Below the pieces are notes generated by a model, which did no database searches, was not told the DNA's origin, and saw nothing but the letters and a program-made list of their open reading frames with translations. Below are positions 60,573 to 64,000 of a stretch of 64,000 bases of DNA, one piece after another. A program made the translations under genes and the position numbers. Every line of letters begins with the position of its first letter. The first letter of the stretch is position 1. This stretch comes from Asticcacaulis excentricus (GTDB taxonomy: Bacteria; Pseudomonadota; Alphaproteobacteria; Caulobacterales; Caulobacteraceae): positions 434,001-498,000 of the forward strand of contig NZ_AP018827.1 in the NCBI RefSeq assembly GCF_003966695.1, in the 5' to 3' direction.

Positions 60573-62798
60573 ATGTTCAAGAATAACTTCACATCCGGAG
60601 AGCTTTGCCCCGACCTGTGGGGCCGCTCTGACCTTGCGCAGTTTCAGAACGGCGCGAAGGAAATGCTTAACCTGATCCCGCAGGTCACCGGCCCGGCCCG
60701 TCGCCGCGCCGGTTTCTGGTTTGCCGGGGCCACGCGATACGCCGATAAGCCCGCGCGCCTGATCGAGTACGTCCGGGCGCTGGACGAGGCCTATGTCATC
60801 GAGATTGGCGACGGCTATACCGGCGTCTGGGGCGTTGATGGCGTTCGCATAAATCTTGGCGGGGAAGACGCACCCTATATTCCCGGGCCGTATGCCGACG
60901 AAGATTTAAGCGGGCTGCGCTGGAAGCAAATGGGAGATGTGATCGTCTTTTTCCATGCCGATGGCCGCAAGCCCAAGCGTCTGCAAAAGGTGTCGGAAAC
61001 CTCATGGAATTGGGGGGATTATGTGTTTGAAGACGGGCCGTGGTTCCCTGAAAACACGGATGCCAGCAAGACGATTTCTGCCTCTGCTGAAAAAGGCAGC
61101 GTGACCCTTACGGCGACCTTTCCCGCCTTTCATGCCGGGATGGAGGGTGCGTTTTTCAAGTTGCGTTCGTCAACCGGCCTGCCCGGTATTCAGACGTGGC
61201 AATCCGATTATGACCCCATCGGCAATGAAATGCGATTGTCAAATGGCCGTGTCTATTACGCGACCAACGCCGCCTCTGGCGATAAAACAGGTAATACGCC
61301 GCCGCAGCATGATCGCGGCAACGGGTCCGATGGCGTGGTGGATTGGACCTATCTGCATGACAATTCCGGCGTGGTTCAGATCACAAGCGTTCTAAGTGCG
61401 ACCTCCGCCACGGCAACCGTGATCCGCACATTGCCGACGCTAGGCGCGCTCAACGCCGGGAAGCGTGAGTACAAGCCCGTCAATACCTACGCCATTCCGG
61501 ACACACCGGCATGGTCTGAGAGCATGTATTCCGATTATCGCGGATGGCCGAGTGCATGGCCTGAGTTGCGCGAGGAGCGCCTGATCGTCGGGGGCAGCGC
61601 CAGCGCCAAAGACCGCTTCAACGCCAGCCAGAGCGCGGGCTACTATGCCGATAAGGCCACGTTCACGCCCGGCCTTGGCACCGGCACGGTGCAGGATGAC
61701 GACGCCATTCAGGGCTTTGTCGGTGACGACAGTTTCAAGGCGCAGGCCTTTGTGTCCACGTCGCTCCTGATCGCCCTGACGCACGGTGGCGAAGGCGTGA
61801 TTGTGGGGGATACGGGCGAAGCGCCGTTGACGCCGGGCGGAGCCAAGCCGCGCGCCCTCAGCCGTTTTGGCTGCGCCGATGTGCGCCCGGTCAAGGCGCA
61901 GGAAAGCGTCATTTGGGTGACGCGCGGTAGCCGATCCATCCGTGATCTTACCGTGTCGGCCTATGACTATCCCGGTGTTTCGACGGACCTCAGCTTTATT
62001 GCCAAGCACATAGCCGACAAAAAGTTTGTCGAAATCGCCTATGCCGCCGCGCCGTATTACCAGCTTTGGACGCGGCAAGCCGACAACAGCCTTGCCAGCT
62101 TTGTCTATAACCGCGAACAGAACATCAAGGGCTGGACGCAGCAACAGCTTGCCGGGGGTATGACGGTCGAAAGCCTCTGTGTCGTACCCGATGCGCTGGG
62201 CAATGATCGGCTGTGGATCGTGGCCAAGCGTCGCAAGGGCGGCGCGGATCAGCGGTTTGTGCTGTGGATGTCTGATCCGGATGATCGGATGCGCCTTGAC
62301 CTTGCCGGGCGGCGCTATGACGCCACGCCGACGGGCACGGTAACGGTTGGCGCGCACCTGAACGGAGAAACGCTTACCGTGTTGATAGGCGACGGCGACG
62401 GGCGGTTTGCCAGCGCCGGTCCCAACATTGTGGTCAGCGGCGGCAGCATCACCTTGCCTATGGAGCAGACGGCCAAAGAGATCATCTGGGGCCTGCCCTA
62501 TACCTGGCGCTATCGCAGCCTTCCCTTCACGGCTGACGATCGGCAGGGCCGCAAGTTCAGGCCCACCGAGGTCAGTGTCGCCTTTGAGGGCGTATTCGTC
62601 CGGGCGTCTGTTGAGGGCGTTGACCGTTGGGATTGGGATGTGTCGCGCGACCTTGGCGACACAGAGGCTTTGACGCCCAGACACCGGGTTGAAACTCTCA
62701 ACCTTGGCGGCGCGGATGAGGAAGACCCGTGCATCGTCATCGAAGGCGATGACGGCTTCGATTTCATACTGAAAAGCATTCAGACGGTGGCGCAATAA
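60573..62798 (+). CDS. Tail tubular protein B/nozzle (T7 gp12-like)
   Basis: 741 residues. MFKNNFTSGELCPDLWGRSDLAQFQNGAKEM is the classic start of gp12-like nozzle proteins (NNFSxGELSP). YRGWPSAWPELREERLIVGGS and CADVRPVKAQESVIWVTRGSRSIRDL are further family motifs. Overlaps the next start by one base (TAATG). Confidence 0.88.
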   Translation: MFKNNFTSGELCPDLWGRSDLAQFQNGAKEMLNLIPQVTGPARRRAGFWFAGATRYADKPARLIEYVRALDEAYVIEIGDGYTGVWGVDGVRINLGGEDAPYIPGPYADEDLSGLRWKQMGDVIVFFHADGRKPKRLQKVSETSWNWGDYVFEDGPWFPENTDASKTISASAEKGSVTLTATFPAFHAGMEGAFFKLRSSTGLPGIQTWQSDYDPIGNEMRLSNGRVYYATNAASGDKTGNTPPQHDRGNGSDGVVDWTYLHDNSGVVQITSVLSATSATATVIRTLPTLGALNAGKREYKPVNTYAIPDTPAWSESMYSDYRGWPSAWPELREERLIVGGSASAKDRFNASQSAGYYADKATFTPGLGTGTVQDDDAIQGFVGDDSFKAQAFVSTSLLIALTHGGEGVIVGDTGEAPLTPGGAKPRALSRFGCADVRPVKAQESVIWVTRGSRSIRDLTVSAYDYPGVSTDLSFIAKHIADKKFVEIAYAAAPYYQLWTRQADNSLASFVYNREQNIKGWTQQQLAGGMTVESLCVVPDALGNDRLWIVAKRRKGGADQRFVLWMSDPDDRMRLDLAGRRYDATPTGTVTVGAHLNGETLTVLIGDGDGRFASAGPNIVVSGGSITLPMEQTAKEIIWGLPYTWRYRSLPFTADDRQGRKFRPTEVSVAFEGVFVRASVEGVDRWDWDVSRDLGDTEALTPRHRVETLNLGGADEEDPCIVIEGDDGFDFILKSIQTVAQ

Positions 62799-63190
62799 TG
62801 GGAACGTGGATCAGACCCTACCGCGACGGGGACGAGGCCCGTTGCTATCTCAGGGAAGACATGCAGGCCGAATTTGATGCGCTGCAACGGCGGGTGCATG
62901 GCGGCCCGAAATGGACGCTACAGGCCGGAACCCGCATCCTTGGCATGGGTGGCCTTATTGATGATCCGGCACGCGGCACGCTCGATCTTTGGGCGCTTGT
63001 CGGTAGTCAGATGACCAAGCGGCATTGGGTACTGGTTTATCGCCACGTCACCGAAATGATCCTGAACGCCAAGATTGCCAACCCGGATAAGCAAATCTGG
63101 GTCAATGCATCCCGCTGTCCGGGGGCCGAAGCGTTTATTCTTAAGCTCGGTTTCCTGCCCAGCGCCAATGAAGGGGAATTCTATGTCTAG
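62798..63190 (+). CDS. T7 gp13-like internal protein, GNAT-like
   Basis: 130 residues. IRPYRDGDEARCYL, WALVGSQMTKRHWVLVYRHVTEMI and AFILKLGFLPSANEG resemble DUF2833/gp13-type proteins, a GNAT-like fold needed for T7 virion assembly. Overlaps gp14-like start by eight bases. Confidence 0.75.
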   Translation: MGTWIRPYRDGDEARCYLREDMQAEFDALQRRVHGGPKWTLQAGTRILGMGGLIDDPARGTLDLWALVGSQMTKRHWVLVYRHVTEMILNAKIANPDKQIWVNASRCPGAEAFILKLGFLPSANEGEFYV

Positions 63191-63794
63191 TGCAGCCTTG
63201 GCGTCTTCGGCGGGCGGATCATCGGGCGGCGCAAAAGGCGGCGGCGGTGGCGGCGGATCGTCTTTGGCCGGATCGGCAATCAATGCCTTCGCCTCGCTTT
63301 TGGGCGCGTTCAACGCCAATAACGCGGCCAAGGCCCGCGCGCGACAGCTTCGCATGGAAGCCGACCGGATCAATATGGAGGCCGGGCGCAGCGCCATGGA
63401 AGACATGCGCCAGTCGTCGAAAGCCGAGGCGTCTGGGTTTGTGAGCGCGGCGGCGGGCGGCGGTTTCACCGGATCGGCCATTGACGTGATGAATGAGTTT
63501 GTCGGGGACAGCCTCTATAACGCCCGCGCCCTGATCTATCAGGGCCAGACGCAGGCCCGGAACGCCCTTTATGAAGCCAATGTGGCGCGGGCCGAAGGCA
63601 AGAATGCGCTGATCGGCGGTGTGCTTAATGCCGGAGCCTCGTTGTTGGGGGGATATGGGCAGTACCGTGAAAGTCGCGGCATGGCCTCCACCCGTGGGTC
63701 TGAGGGTAACCCTGCCTCAGCGCCGTCGCTTACGCCGCGCCCGTCATGGAGTGGGGCGGGGTATGGCGGCTACAATAACCGGAGGATGTTCTAA
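63183..63794 (+). CDS. Internal virion protein (T7 gp14-like)
   Basis: 203 residues. Gly-rich N-terminus (GGSSGGAKGGGGGGGSS), then a long helix (NNAAKARARQLRMEADRI) and AAAGGGFTGSAIDVMNEFVGDS, as in gp14-like ejection proteins that form a pore in the outer membrane. Confidence 0.78.
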   Translation: MSSAALASSAGGSSGGAKGGGGGGGSSLAGSAINAFASLLGAFNANNAAKARARQLRMEADRINMEAGRSAMEDMRQSSKAEASGFVSAAAGGGFTGSAIDVMNEFVGDSLYNARALIYQGQTQARNALYEANVARAEGKNALIGGVLNAGASLLGGYGQYRESRGMASTRGSEGNPASAPSLTPRPSWSGAGYGGYNNRRMF

Positions 63795-64000
63795 ATGGCC
63801 AAACTGCCCGGTGTGGCGCGTCGTGACCTAAATGGCGCGTCGATTTCAACAGATGTGGTCAGGCCTACGGATTTCGGTCTTGGGGCGCTTGGCGATGCCA
63901 TGGAACGTTTCAATGCGTCTGAGGACCGCATAGCGCAGGAAAACGCGCAAAGAGCGCTGACGGGCCTAGATACGGCCTATAACGACACCTATGGCCAGCT
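63795..64000 (+). CDS. Internal virion protein (gp15-like), cut by window end
   Basis: 68 codons visible from an ATG right after the gp14-like stop: MAKLPGVARRDLNGASISTD, then LGALGDAMERFNAS. A helical start before the window ends. Position suggests gp15-like. The rest is missing. Confidence 0.65.
   Translation, partial: MAKLPGVARRDLNGASISTDVVRPTDFGLGALGDAMERFNASEDRIAQENAQRALTGLDTAYNDTYGQ

Larger units (their letters stand above)
37887..64000. mobile_element. Temperate T7-like (podovirus) prophage, right end outside the window
   Basis: Begins at the 3' end of tRNA-Phe with an integrase pointing to the tRNA and continues through immunity, replication, packaging, head and tail genes without an end inside the window. 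Gene order is lambda-like for control and T7-like for the virion. The left attachment core probably overlaps the tRNA 3' end; the right copy must lie beyond 64000. Confidence 0.93.

Noticed and set aside
61440-62795. 451-codon open frame antisense to the nozzle gene
   Set aside because: Shadow of the gp12-like gene.

Overview
The window looks like a chromosome segment of a Caulobacteraceae alphaproteobacterium, most like Asticcacaulis or a relative. This is inferred from the mix of core genes (rplY-pth, prs, lgt-midA-pgeF, murA-DUF2948-UPF0262, infA-maf-RNase E/G-yacG), a Caulobacter-type TonB-dependent receptor, GC-rich coding sequence and ATGA-coupled genes. No database search was possible, so family calls rest on motifs, lengths and gene order.

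Bases 1 to about 37,890 are host chromosome. Left part (1-11,000): a cut-off glycosyltransferase, pth, rplY, a lipoprotein, prs, the lgt-midA-pgeF-SnoaL operon, ubiK, a YbjN-like gene and proC. Next (10,800-15,000) is a phosphate-scavenging pair: a secreted beta-propeller phytase diverging from a large TonB-dependent receptor, with a tandem Pho-box-like site upstream of the receptor. Two tandem DUF4349 lipoproteins follow, preceded by a very regular 11-bp repeat array, then ohrR/ohr with visible operators. A methionine/threonine block (19,900-26,500) holds metB, metX under a SAM-I-type riboswitch, and an aspartate kinase-homoserine dehydrogenase fusion that lacks ACT domains. Small conserved genes follow (MmcQ/YjbR, rlmJ, a nuclease-fold protein, YbjQ, DUF4112), an orphan DUF2793/S74 tail-fibre-like gene, tRNA-Thr, then murA through yacG and tRNA-Phe.

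From the 3' end of tRNA-Phe (37,886) to beyond the window end lies a temperate prophage with T7-like (podovirus) virion genes. It is laid out like lambda. The integrase sits beside the tRNA. A leftward early operon of small genes runs from 44,870 to 40,561. A CI-like repressor and a divergent Cro-like gene have palindromic TTGACA/TGTCAA operators at both ends. A rightward operon carries a PD-(D/E)XK nuclease, a DnaA-domain-IV-like protein, a Toprim primase and an AAA+ helicase. After a 9-bp iteron-rich, AT-rich gap come TerS-like, TerL, portal, scaffold, capsid, gp11/gp12-like tail tube, gp13-like and gp14-like proteins, and a final gene cut by the window end. No phage RNA polymerase is visible here.

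The most notable find is a pair of about 104-nt sequences inside the prophage (minus strand, 39,789-39,892 and 51,753-51,856). They differ in sequence but can form the same pseudoknotted fold with compensatory base changes, and each sits just before a Shine-Dalgarno sequence. They look like an uncharacterised cis-regulatory RNA, possibly a riboswitch. I cannot assign them to a class I know.
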